Source: Gammaproteobacteria bacterium (GTDB lineage: Bacteria > Pseudomonadota > Gammaproteobacteria > Xanthomonadales > Xanthomonadaceae). From it: 64,000 bases of DNA. Shown one piece after another: positions 25,195-33,220 of the stretch. Below the pieces are notes generated by a model, which saw nothing but the letters and a program-made list of their open reading frames with translations, was not told where the DNA came from and searched no databases. How positions within the stretch are numbered: position 1 is the first letter of the stretch; every line of letters starts with the position of its first letter. Where the stretch lies: the NCBI GenBank assembly GCA_025352045.1, contig JANXUD010000077.1, positions 21,211 through 85,210 on the forward strand. The letters run 5' to 3'. The position numbers and the translations under genes were made by a program.

Positions 25195-27038
25195 GCCTCG
25201 TCGCCGAACTCCAGCGCCGCAACGTCATTCGCTTCGCCGGCCTGTACCTTGTCGGCGCGTGGTTGCTGGTGCAGGTCGCAGGCACGGTATTACCGATGTT
25301 CGGCGCACCGGCCTGGCTGCCGCGCAGCATCGTGCTGCTGCTGGTGATCGGCTTCGTGCCGGCGCTGGTGTTTGCGTGGGTATTCGAGTTGACGCCCGAG
25401 GGAATCAAGCGCGACGGCGACGTGCCGGCGGCGCAATCGATCGCACCGCAGACCGCGCGTCGCATGGATCGCATGATCATCGCGGTGCTGGTGCTGGCGC
25501 TGGGCTTCTTTGCATTCGATCGCGTCGTGCTGGCGCCAAGGCGCGACGCCGCCCTCGTGGCCGAGACGCAGCGCGCCGCGCGTGCGGCGGGCGGCGCCGG
25601 CGGTGTCGACCGCCGCTCGGTGGCGGTGTTGCCGTTCGTCAACATGAGCGGTGATGCGGCCAACGAGTATTTCTCCGACGGCATCAGCGAGGAAATCCTG
25701 AACGTCCTGGCTGGCGTCCCCGACTTGAAGGTGGCGGCGCGCACCTCCTCGTTCTCGTTCAAGGGTCGGAACGCCGAAGTTCCGGAGATCGCCCGCGAGC
25801 TGCAGGTGCGCATGGTGCTGGAGGGCAGCGTGCGCAAGTCCGGCGACACGGTGCGCATCACCGCGCAGCTGATCGACGCCAGAACCGGCTACCACGTCTG
25901 GTCGCAGACCTACGACCGCAAGCTCGAGGACATCTTCGCGGTCCAGGACGAGATCGCGAAGGCGATCGGCGACGAGTTGAAGGTGAAGATCGTCGATGAG
26001 CATCATGCTGCCGGCGCGGCATCGGTGCGCGCGGCGGCGACGCGCAACCCGCGCGCGCATGACCTGTACCTGCAGGGCATGGCGCTATGGCATGGACGGA
26101 AAGCGCCGGGCCTGCTGCGCGCGATCGCCCTGTTCGAGCAGGCCGAGCGCGAAGACCCGGGCTATGCCGACGCCTGGGCGGGCGAGGCGCTGACCTACTC
26201 GGTCCTGCCCTTCTTCAGCGACCAGGTGCCGCGCGACGAATCCTACGCGCGCTCGAACGCGCGTGCCCTGCGGGCGCTGGCGCTGGACCCCGGCCTGGCG
26301 GAGCCCTATGTGGCCCTGGCCAACAATGGCGGCAACGACATCCGCACCATCGACCGCGCGACGAATATCGCGCTGCTCCGGCGCGCGATCGCGATCCGGC
26401 CCTCGTTCGCCACCGCGCACCAGTGGCTAGGCAACGCGCTCGCCGCCAACGGAGAGGCGGCTGCCGCGCTGGTCGAACTCGAGCGCGCCGCGGCGCTCGA
26501 CCCGCGCTCGACCATCATCGCCGACAACCAGGCGATCGCCCTGTTGATGCTCGGCCGCAACGACCAGGCACGCGCGGTCTGCAGGCAGGCGCTCGACCAG
26601 TTCGGGTGCATCGAGAATTCCACGTTCGCCGCACTGGTGTCCGGCGACTTGAAGGGAGCGCGCCCGCTCCTCGAGGCGCTGCCGGCGGCCGAGAACCCGA
26701 GTGCAACCGGGCAGGTGCAGGCGCTGCTCAGTGCGATGGAAGGGCACGGTGACCGGCATGCGCTGGCGGTCGCGATGGCCGCGCAGACGATGGGCAGCAA
26801 CGTGCAGCCAGGCAGCGGCAATGTCTTCGAGGACCACATCCTGGCGGCGCTGATCGTGCTGCTTGGCGAGCCGGGGCTCGCGCTCGACTACATGGAACGC
26901 ATCTCGACGGTGCCGGGCAACTCCGTGGACTGGGCGATCCGTTTTCCGGTCATGGACCCGCTGCGCTGCACGCCGCGCTTCCGCGCGCTGGTCGCGCAGC
27001 TGCGCACCACCGATCCGCGCGCACACTGCAGCCCCTGA
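25191..27038 (+). CDS. TolB-like/TPR membrane protein 9 (class I N-terminus)
   Basis: A product of 615 residues and the last gene of the array. Class I membrane module (RRNVIRFAGLYLVGAWLLV, VAGTVLPMFGAP, ELTPEGIKRDGDVPAAQSIA) with helices at about 15-37, 45-65 and 94-112, very close to paralogues 1 and 6. The TolB-like domain is at 142-268 (SVAVLPFVNMSGDAANEYF, RTSSFSFKGRNAEV, LEGSVRKSGDTVRI). TPRs follow (LLRRAIAIRPSFATAHQWLG, LVELERAAALDPRS). It ends RFRALVAQLRTTDPRAHCSP, with one terminal Cys. The stop codon lies within the dispersed repeat at 27034-27053. Confidence 0.87.
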   Translation: MSLVAELQRRNVIRFAGLYLVGAWLLVQVAGTVLPMFGAPAWLPRSIVLLLVIGFVPALVFAWVFELTPEGIKRDGDVPAAQSIAPQTARRMDRMIIAVLVLALGFFAFDRVVLAPRRDAALVAETQRAARAAGGAGGVDRRSVAVLPFVNMSGDAANEYFSDGISEEILNVLAGVPDLKVAARTSSFSFKGRNAEVPEIARELQVRMVLEGSVRKSGDTVRITAQLIDARTGYHVWSQTYDRKLEDIFAVQDEIAKAIGDELKVKIVDEHHAAGAASVRAAATRNPRAHDLYLQGMALWHGRKAPGLLRAIALFEQAEREDPGYADAWAGEALTYSVLPFFSDQVPRDESYARSNARALRALALDPGLAEPYVALANNGGNDIRTIDRATNIALLRRAIAIRPSFATAHQWLGNALAANGEAAAALVELERAAALDPRSTIIADNQAIALLMLGRNDQARAVCRQALDQFGCIENSTFAALVSGDLKGARPLLEALPAAENPSATGQVQALLSAMEGHGDRHALAVAMAAQTMGSNVQPGSGNVFEDHILAALIVLLGEPGLALDYMERISTVPGNSVDWAIRFPVMDPLRCTPRFRALVAQLRTTDPRAHCSP

Positions 27039-27053
27039 ACGGAGCCGGTTCCC
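27034..27053. repeat. CCTGAACGG-GCCGGTTCC dispersed element, copy 1
   Basis: CCTGAACGGAGCCGGTTCCC; its TGA is the stop codon of the last array gene. One mismatch from the commonest form. Confidence 0.6.
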
Positions 27054-27098
27054 ACATCCCGCCTCGCCGCTTCGTTCGTTCCCAGGAGACAGTGCGGA

Positions 27099-27755
27099 TC
27101 AGAACGAGTTGTCGGGTTTGGCGAGCACGGCAAGCTCCTCGGCCGTGGACGCGCGCCCGAGGACCGCATTTCGATGTGGAAACCGCCCGAAGCGCGCGAT
27201 GACGTCGCGGTGTCGCCGAGCGAACTCGGTCCATCCGGCATCGCCGAGCGCAGCGGTGAGCGCCACCGCGCGATCCTGGTCGGCCAGGCTCTCGCTATGC
27301 TCGAAGGGCAGGTAGAGGAACAGGCGCTGCACGGGCCCGAAATGCTGGTCGAGGTGCGCGTCGACCGCCTCGCCGGCGATGCGCCGCGCTGCGGCGTCGG
27401 AATCGTAGGCGCGCGCGTCGCTGCGGAAGATCTGGCGGGAGAACTGGTCGAGCACCAGCACGGTGGCGAGCAGTTCGCGGGGCGTGGCGGGTGAGGGTGC
27501 CGGCACGCCGGCGGCGTCCATGGCCGGCATTGCCGCGCCGCTGGGCGGTTCGGATGCGCCGCCGTCGCAGCGCGCATGCACGCTGTCGTGCAGTGCGCCG
27601 AAGCGCTCGCGGATGCGCGCATCGAGCGCGGCGTCACCGTCCCACCAGTCGCGCGGCCCGAGCTCGGCGAACCAGAAGTCCAGTACCTGCGCCACCCAGG
27701 CTGGCTCGCCGGGCAGGGTGGGCGGAAGGAGAGGTTGGACGTGCGATTCGGTCAC
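27099..27755 (-). CDS. DUF924 family protein
   Basis: A product of 218 residues with the DUF924 pattern: VLDFWFAELGPRDWW near the N-terminus, LATVLVLDQFSRQIFR in the middle and LFLYLPFEHSESLADQDRAV later, ending ERF/GRFPHRNAVLGR-type residues. Members are cytoplasmic, helical and TPR-like, with no established biochemical role. The start is a GTG at 27755 (MTESHVQPLL), because no ATG lies at the conserved N-terminus; an AGGA sits close upstream. The gene follows the radical SAM gene on the same strand after 86 bases, which include a dispersed repeat. Confidence 0.85.
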   Translation of the reverse strand: MTESHVQPLLPPTLPGEPAWVAQVLDFWFAELGPRDWWDGDAALDARIRERFGALHDSVHARCDGGASEPPSGAAMPAMDAAGVPAPSPATPRELLATVLVLDQFSRQIFRSDARAYDSDAAARRIAGEAVDAHLDQHFGPVQRLFLYLPFEHSESLADQDRAVALTAALGDAGWTEFARRHRDVIARFGRFPHRNAVLGRASTAEELAVLAKPDNSF

Positions 27756-27820
27756 CTTCCTAGGATAGACCCGGGCTTGCCGGATGGCGATCCGGCGACG
27801 TGCGGGCTGGGGCAGATCAG

Positions 27821-27840
27821 GGAACCAGCCCCGTTCAGGA
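27821..27840. repeat. CCTGAACGG-GCCGGTTCC dispersed element, copy 2 (inverted)
   Basis: GGAACCAGCCCCGTTCAGGA on the plus strand. It begins just after the stop codon of the minus-strand radical SAM gene. Confidence 0.6.
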
Positions 27841-27841
27841 T

Positions 27842-28993
27842 TTAGAAGAGGCTGCCCTGCGGCGACGGCGCGCGCGGGCGGATGAACTTCGATTCGTCCA
27901 GCTCCGGCAGGAAGCCATAGCCCAGCCGCTTGTGCGCCTTGGCGAAGCGCGCCTTGAGCAGCTGGGCGAACACGCCCTTGCCGCGCATGCGGTCGCCGAA
28001 CGCGCTGTCGTAGTCCTTGCCCCCGTGCATCTGCTGCATCAGGCTCATGACGTGCGCGGCGCGCTCCGGATAGTGCAGCTCGAGCCATTCCCGCCACAGG
28101 CCCTTGAGTTCGTTGGGCAGGCGCAGCAGTACGTAGCCTGCGGCGCCGGCGCCGTGCTCGCGCGCGGCCTCGAGGATGTCCTCGAGCATGTGGTCGGTGA
28201 CCATCGGGATGACCGGCGCAACCAGCACGCCGGTCGGTACGCCCGCATCGTGCAGCGCCTTGATCGCCTTCAGCCGCGTGTGCGGCGCGGCGGCGCGCGG
28301 CTCGAGCTTCGCCGACAGGTGGTTGTCGAGCGTGGTCACCGACAGGAAGACGTGCACCAGGTTGTCCCGCGCCATGTCGGCGAGCAGGTCGAGGTCGCGG
28401 GTGATCAGCGCGCCCTTGGTGACGATGTGCACGGGATGCCGCGCATCGCGCAGCACTTCGAGCAGCTGGCGGCTCAGGCCATGGTCGCGCTCGATCGGTT
28501 GCCAGCCGTCGGTGTTGATGCCCAGCGCGATCGGCGTCGGCACGTGGCTGGGTTTGGCAAGCTCGATCCTGAGGCGGTCGACGGCGTTGGTCTTGGCGAA
28601 CAGCCTGGTTTCGAAATCCAGCCCGGGCGACAGGTCGAGGTAGGCGTGGCTGGGCCGCGCGAAGCAGTACACGCAGCCATGCTCGCAGCCTCGGTAGGGA
28701 TTGATGCTCTGGTCGAAGCCGACATCGGGTGAGGCGTTGTGGCTGATGATGCTGCGCGCACGCTCCTCGGTGACCGTGGTGGCGATGCGCGGCGACGCGC
28801 CCGCGCCGGCCTCGCCAGCGCCACCCGGCTCGAGCGGGTCGCCGGAGCTGCGCGTGTCGTAGACCGAACCCCAGCCGTCGTCCTCGCCGATGTATTCGCG
28901 CTTCTCGAAGCGCCCCGCCGGGCGCGAGGCCGCGCCCCGGCCCTTGATCGGAGCCTGCGCCTTGCGGGGGTCGTCGCTGCGGGTCGGGGACAT
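27842..28993 (-). CDS. PA0069 family radical SAM protein
   Basis: A product of 383 residues. The radical SAM cluster motif is CEHGCVYC (C-x3-C-x2-C) in NPYRGCEHGCVYCFARP, which binds a [4Fe-4S] cluster and SAM. The flanking IISHNASPDVGFDQSINPYR and LVAPVIPMVTDHMLEDILEA are typical of the SplB-related PA0069 family. The substrate is unknown. The ATG at 28993 is used since conserved sequence (MSPTRSDDPRKAQAPIKGRG) starts there; an upstream ATG at 29062 would add 23 unremarkable residues. The C-terminus ends in SPQGSLF directly before a dispersed repeat. Confidence 0.9.
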   Translation of the reverse strand: MSPTRSDDPRKAQAPIKGRGAASRPAGRFEKREYIGEDDGWGSVYDTRSSGDPLEPGGAGEAGAGASPRIATTVTEERARSIISHNASPDVGFDQSINPYRGCEHGCVYCFARPSHAYLDLSPGLDFETRLFAKTNAVDRLRIELAKPSHVPTPIALGINTDGWQPIERDHGLSRQLLEVLRDARHPVHIVTKGALITRDLDLLADMARDNLVHVFLSVTTLDNHLSAKLEPRAAAPHTRLKAIKALHDAGVPTGVLVAPVIPMVTDHMLEDILEAAREHGAGAAGYVLLRLPNELKGLWREWLELHYPERAAHVMSLMQQMHGGKDYDSAFGDRMRGKGVFAQLLKARFAKAHKRLGYGFLPELDESKFIRPRAPSPQGSLF

Positions 28994-29081
28994 TGGACAA
29001 GGATAGACCTGGGGGGTCGCATCGGCCGCGAAAACAGCCGATGACGGCGCACCGCTGCCCATGCCGGGCCGCCAACCCCGC

Positions 29082-30182
29082 TCAGGAATGCCCGTGCCGG
29101 TGGTGGATGTCGGGATAGTGCTCGTGCGTGTGCGTCAGCGGTGCATGGGTGTGCTCGTGCGCATGCGGCTCGACGCCGTCCCAGCCGTCCGGGTGTGCGT
29201 GCTGGTGGTGCGCGTCGTGGACGTGTTCGTGCGCGTGGGTCATCGGCTCATGCGTGTGCTCGTGCGCGTGGTGCTCGGTCAGGTGCAGCCACACGCCCGC
29301 GGCCATCAGTGCGCTCGCGCCCCAGAAGGCGGGCGACGTCGGTTCGTGGAAGCCGAGCACCGCAATCGCCGCGCCCACGAAGGGCGCGGTCGAAAAATAG
29401 GCGCCGGTGCGCGCCGTGCCGAGCCCGCGCAGCGCCAGCACGAAGCAGGCCAGGCTGATGCCGTAGGACAGCAGGCCCAGGCCCATCGCGCTGCCGACCA
29501 GCAGGGGTGCCGGCAGTTGGCGGCCCAGCGCGAAGGCGATCGCCAGGTTCACCGCGCCCGCGACGAGGCCTTTGGTGCCGGCGATGAACAAAGCATCGCT
29601 GGCCGACACCTTGCGCGTGAGGTTGTTGTCCAGCGCCCAGCACAGGCAGGCGCCCGCAACCGCAAGTCCACCGAGCCCGAGCCCGTGCCCGCTGCCGCCG
29701 CCGATGCCCGCGCTGCGACCCGCAGGCAGGCCCAGCACCACGCCGCCCGCGACGATCAGCGCCATGCCGAGCACGATCCGGCGGTCCGCGTTTTCCTTGA
29801 ACCAGACCCAGGCGAGCAGCGCGGTCAGCACGGCTTCGAGGTTAAGCAGCAGCGAGGCGCTGGACGCCGTGGTGGTCGCCAGCCCGAGCATCAGCAGGAC
29901 TGGCGCGATCACGCCGCCGAAGGCGATCGCACCCGCCAGCCAGCGCCACTCGCCTGCGGGCAGGCGTGGCAGGCCCAGGCCGCGGTCGCGAACCGCGCGG
30001 ATCACCGTCAGGCCCAGTCCGCTGCCCAGGTAAAGCAGGCCCGCGAGCAGGACGGGGTCCATGCTGCCGACCAGCAGCTTGGCGAACGGCGTACTGGCCC
30101 CGAACAGAAGTGCTGCGGCTAGCGCAAACAGGACGGGCGCCTTGATGGCTGCGTTCACGGGCGAGTTCACGGGCGAGTTCAC
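29082..30182 (-). CDS. DMT/EamA family transporter with a His-rich C-terminal tail
   Basis: A product of 366 residues with ten hydrophobic segments in two EamA repeats (for example APVLFALAAALLFGASTPFA at the start and AYFSTAPFVGAAIAVLGF late). About 25 His occur in the final 66 residues (AHEHTHEPMTHAHEHVHDAH and similar), so the tail probably binds Zn or another transition metal. The neighbouring divergent cluster is a zinc-type uptake system, which suggests metal efflux or metal-regulated transport; the substrate is unproven. No ATG fits. Three in-frame GTGs (30182, 30170, 30158) lie in a 12-bp tandem repeat and I use the first. Confidence 0.85.
   Translation of the reverse strand: MNSPVNSPVNAAIKAPVLFALAAALLFGASTPFAKLLVGSMDPVLLAGLLYLGSGLGLTVIRAVRDRGLGLPRLPAGEWRWLAGAIAFGGVIAPVLLMLGLATTTASSASLLLNLEAVLTALLAWVWFKENADRRIVLGMALIVAGGVVLGLPAGRSAGIGGGSGHGLGLGGLAVAGACLCWALDNNLTRKVSASDALFIAGTKGLVAGAVNLAIAFALGRQLPAPLLVGSAMGLGLLSYGISLACFVLALRGLGTARTGAYFSTAPFVGAAIAVLGFHEPTSPAFWGASALMAAGVWLHLTEHHAHEHTHEPMTHAHEHVHDAHHQHAHPDGWDGVEPHAHEHTHAPLTHTHEHYPDIHHRHGHS
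30159..30182 (-). repeat. Two perfect 12-bp repeats carrying GTG starts
   Basis: GTGAACTCGCCC is repeated twice in tandem, with a third diverged unit (GTGAACGCAGCC) after it. Each unit keeps the frame and offers another GTG for the DMT transporter gene. Confidence 0.8.
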
Positions 30183-30264
30183 GGGCAGGGTCCGGGCATG
30201 ACTATCGTCACGGTAGCGCACTTCGCGGTTGAACCCGGGGGATGCCCTACCGTACCCTTGTCCG

Positions 30265-30633
30265 ATGGATCGCCTGCGCAAAAACCTGAACCTGCTCCTG
30301 CACGCCAGCCTGATGGCGCTGCTGGTGCTGGGCATGGTGTTGCGCCCGGTGTTGGATGTGTCCGCGGAAATCCACCTCGCCGAGCACGCGATCCAGTTCC
30401 ACGCCAAGGGCATGGTGGCCGACGCCAACTCGCCCGCCTGCATCGCCGATGCCCGCGTGGACAAGGCCCACGGCCTGGTCCACCAGGACGGCTCGAGCTT
30501 CGTCTGCGCCGACCTGGTGCAGCCGCTGGACCTGCCCCTGGCCGTGTTCGGACCGGTGTTGGCCCGCGAGCCGGCCCTGATGCGCGTGCCCGCGCATCAT
30601 CCCGCCACGCCGTTCCGACCACCCATCGCCTGA
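30265..30633 (+). CDS. Small His-containing membrane or secreted protein ahead of the metal-uptake genes
   Basis: A product of 122 residues. A hydrophobic N-terminal helix (about 8-30, LNLLLHASLMALLVLGMVLR) is followed by a His-bearing stretch (HLAEHAIQFH), a Cys-x-Ala-Asp pair (ACIADARV and VCADLV) and a Pro/His tail. It resembles the short, membrane-anchored proteins often found before copper or zinc genes (DUF2946-like), but similarity is too weak to name a family. It is divergent from the His-tailed transporter across 82 bases and heads towards the porin and zinc-transport genes. Confidence 0.55.
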   Translation: MDRLRKNLNLLLHASLMALLVLGMVLRPVLDVSAEIHLAEHAIQFHAKGMVADANSPACIADARVDKAHGLVHQDGSSFVCADLVQPLDLPLAVFGPVLAREPALMRVPAHHPATPFRPPIA

Positions 30634-30830
30634 TCGTGCGGGCCCGTCCGGGCCTGCCCCCGCGCTGACGCCTGCCTGCCGCCGCGACGCCCTGCGTGCC
30701 GTGCCTGCTGCGTTTGCCGAGTTTGCTGCGTCTCGCGCAGCCATCCCAATAATCGATCCGCTGCGGCGGTTGCCATGACCACGCCATGTCGTGTCCGCCC
30801 GTCGGAACACGCTGGCCACAGGAGATTCCC

Positions 30831-32300
30831 GTGACAAAGACCACCCTCGCACTCGCCCTGGGCCTCGCCCTGGGCAGCGCGGCCCACGCGGCCAATGCGG
30901 CCGCACCGACGGCTCCACCTTCGCTGGGCGCGCTCGCCGCGCGCCTGCAGGCGCTGGAAGCCGACGCGGATGCGCAACGCAAGCGCACTGCCGAGGTCCA
31001 GGCGGAACTGGACCAGGCGCGCGCGGAGATCGCGCAATTGAAGTCGCAGCGCGCAGGCACCGCCAGCGCGACGCCCGCCGCCGCGCCGGCCGCGAATCCC
31101 GAAGATGCCGTCGCCGCCAATCCGGAGGACGCCGTCGCGGCTCCGGCCAGCGCAGCGGCGGGAGCAGACAGCGGCACCGCGGCCGAAAACGCCGTGGCCA
31201 GCAATGACGGCGGTGGCGACAGTTCCAACCCGACGGCCTTCAACCCGGCCATCAGCATCATCCTCAACGGCAGCTACACCGCCCATTCGCTGGATCCGAA
31301 GAATTACCAGCGCAGCGGCTTCCCGATCATCGGCGATGGCGGGCCCGCGGCGAAGGGGTTCTCCTTGGGCGAGAGCGAAGTCAGCATGGCTGCCAACATC
31401 GACGAGAAGTTCTACGGCCAGCTGACAACTTCGATCCACAGCGACGACACCGGCGACCATCTCGGCGTCGAGGAAGCCTTCGTCGACACGACCGCGCTGC
31501 CCAACGGATTCAGCATGCGCATGGGCCGCTTCTTCTCCAATGTCGGCTACCTCAACAGCCACCACGCGCATACCGACAAGTTCTTCGACCGGCCGCTGCC
31601 CTACCAGGCCTTCCTGGGCAACCAGTACGGCGACGACGGCGTGCAACTGCGCTGGGTCGCGCCCACCGCGCTGTTCGTCGAGCTTGGCGGCGAGATTTTC
31701 CGCGGCAGCGCCTTTCCCGCGGGCGACGCCGGCCATGCGGGCGCCGGCGTGAAGACGCTGTTCGGCCACGTCGGCGGCGACATCGGCACGGAGTCGTCCT
31801 GGCTTGCGGGCTTGAGCGTGCTGCAGTCGCACTCCGAGGGCGCCGAGGATGGCTTCGTCGGCGACGGGCGCCTGTATATCGCCGACGGCACCTGGAAGTG
31901 GGCGCCGCAGGGCAACTTCAAGGATGGCGGCGTGACCGTGCGCGGCGAGTACTTCGCCGACCATCGCGACGGCGCCTATGTCGATCCCATCGACAGCGAG
32001 AACACCTCGCCCTGGAAAGGCATGCGCCGCGGTGCGTATGTCGAGGGCGTGTACCGGATCAACCGGCAGTGGGAGGCGGGGCTGCGTTTCGACAAGTTGT
32101 GGTCGGGCAGTCTCGCCGGTCCATACAGCAGCACGTTCGATCCCACCCGGGAAAGCATCGCGGCGACCTGGATGAACAGCGAGTTTTCGCTGTTCCGGCT
32201 GCAGCTCAGCCACGACCGTCCGAACCCGGACGACACCGACAACGCGCTGACCCTGCAGTACCAGGTCAGCCTCGGCGCCCACGGCGCCCACAAATTCTGA
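30831..32300 (+). CDS. Outer-membrane porin-like barrel of the zinc-type uptake cluster
   Basis: A product of 489 residues from a GTG with AGGAG six bases upstream. The signal peptide (MTKTTLALALGLALGSAAHA) is followed by a short coiled-coil (about 30-75, LQALEADADAQRKRTAEVQA) and a low-complexity Ala/Pro linker with two NPEDAVAA repeats. A barrel with many amphipathic strands follows and ends in HGAHKF, the terminal Phe typical of BAM substrates. No TonB box or plug domain is seen, so it is more like a porin than a TonB-dependent receptor. It is 11 bases upstream of the binding-protein gene, so it probably supplies the outer-membrane step for the same metal. Confidence 0.75.
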   Translation: MTKTTLALALGLALGSAAHAANAAAPTAPPSLGALAARLQALEADADAQRKRTAEVQAELDQARAEIAQLKSQRAGTASATPAAAPAANPEDAVAANPEDAVAAPASAAAGADSGTAAENAVASNDGGGDSSNPTAFNPAISIILNGSYTAHSLDPKNYQRSGFPIIGDGGPAAKGFSLGESEVSMAANIDEKFYGQLTTSIHSDDTGDHLGVEEAFVDTTALPNGFSMRMGRFFSNVGYLNSHHAHTDKFFDRPLPYQAFLGNQYGDDGVQLRWVAPTALFVELGGEIFRGSAFPAGDAGHAGAGVKTLFGHVGGDIGTESSWLAGLSVLQSHSEGAEDGFVGDGRLYIADGTWKWAPQGNFKDGGVTVRGEYFADHRDGAYVDPIDSENTSPWKGMRRGAYVEGVYRINRQWEAGLRFDKLWSGSLAGPYSSTFDPTRESIAATWMNSEFSLFRLQLSHDRPNPDDTDNALTLQYQVSLGAHGAHKF

Positions 32301-32311
32301 GGAGTCCGACC

Positions 32312-33220
32312 ATGAACCGTCTACTGATTGCAGGTGCGTTGCTGCTGGGCCTGGCCGCCAATACGGCGCAGGCAAAAATGAATGTCTTTACCTGCGAACC
32401 CGAATGGGGCTCGCTGCTCAACGAGTTGGCCGGCGACAAGATCGATGTCACCGTCGGCACCTCGGCGCTGCAGGACGTGCACCAGATCGAGGCGAAGCCG
32501 AGCCTGATCGCCAAGGTGCGCGCCGCCAACCTGGTGGTGTGCACCGGCGCGGAGCTTGAGATCGGCTGGCTGCCGCAACTGCTCAAGCAGTCCGGCAACC
32601 AGGCCGTGGCCAGCGGACCCGGCTCGTTCAGCGCCGCCAGCCAGGTGATCACGCTCGACAAGCCGGCGAAGTTCGACCGAGCGGCCGGTGACGTGCATCC
32701 GGAAGGCAATCCGCACATCCAGATGGATCCCTACCGCGTGCTGGTGATCGCCAAGGCGCTCGATGCGCGCCTGGTGCAACTGGATCCGGCCAACGCGGCG
32801 GTATATCAGTCGCGCCTGGCCGACTTCACCACGCGCTGGCGCGCGGCGATCGTGCGCTGGCAGGCCAAGGCGGCGCCGCTGAAGGGCCGCAACGTGATCG
32901 TGCAGCACGTGAGCTGGGTGTACTTGAACAAGTGGCTGGGCCTGAACCAGATCGGTGAGCTCGAGCCACGGCCGGGCGTGCCGCCGACCAGCAGCCACCT
33001 GTCCGGCCTGATCGCGACCGCGAAGGGTGGCCATACCCTGGCCATCATCCGTGCCGCCTACCAGGACTCGAAGCCTAGCGACTGGCTCTCTTCGCGCACG
33101 GGCGTGCCGGCGGTGTCGCTGCCGCTGACGGTGGGTGGCGATGCGCAGTCCAAGGACCTGTTCGGATTGTTCGACTCCACGATCGACAAGCTGCTCGCGG
33201 CGGCGAAGGCCGCGCCATGA
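32312..33220 (+). CDS. ZnuA-like periplasmic metal-binding protein of an ABC importer
   Basis: A product of 302 residues with a signal peptide ending NTAQA. It belongs to the cluster 9 (TroA/ZnuA) binding proteins: CEPEWGSLLNELAG at the N-terminus, His in DVHQIEAKPS, His in EGNPHIQMDP and His in PTSSHLSGLI. These are likely metal ligands. The His/Asp-rich loop of many ZnuA proteins is absent. GGAG lies upstream of the ATG. The permease gene overlaps its stop by four bases (ATGA). Zinc is the likeliest ion given the His-only ligand pattern, with manganese possible. Confidence 0.86.
   Translation: MNRLLIAGALLLGLAANTAQAKMNVFTCEPEWGSLLNELAGDKIDVTVGTSALQDVHQIEAKPSLIAKVRAANLVVCTGAELEIGWLPQLLKQSGNQAVASGPGSFSAASQVITLDKPAKFDRAAGDVHPEGNPHIQMDPYRVLVIAKALDARLVQLDPANAAVYQSRLADFTTRWRAAIVRWQAKAAPLKGRNVIVQHVSWVYLNKWLGLNQIGELEPRPGVPPTSSHLSGLIATAKGGHTLAIIRAAYQDSKPSDWLSSRTGVPAVSLPLTVGGDAQSKDLFGLFDSTIDKLLAAAKAAP

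Noticed and set aside
30183..30830. Zur-type operator near the zinc-type genes
   Set aside because: I saw no convincing palindrome with the AT-rich half-sites known for Zur boxes in either intergenic region.
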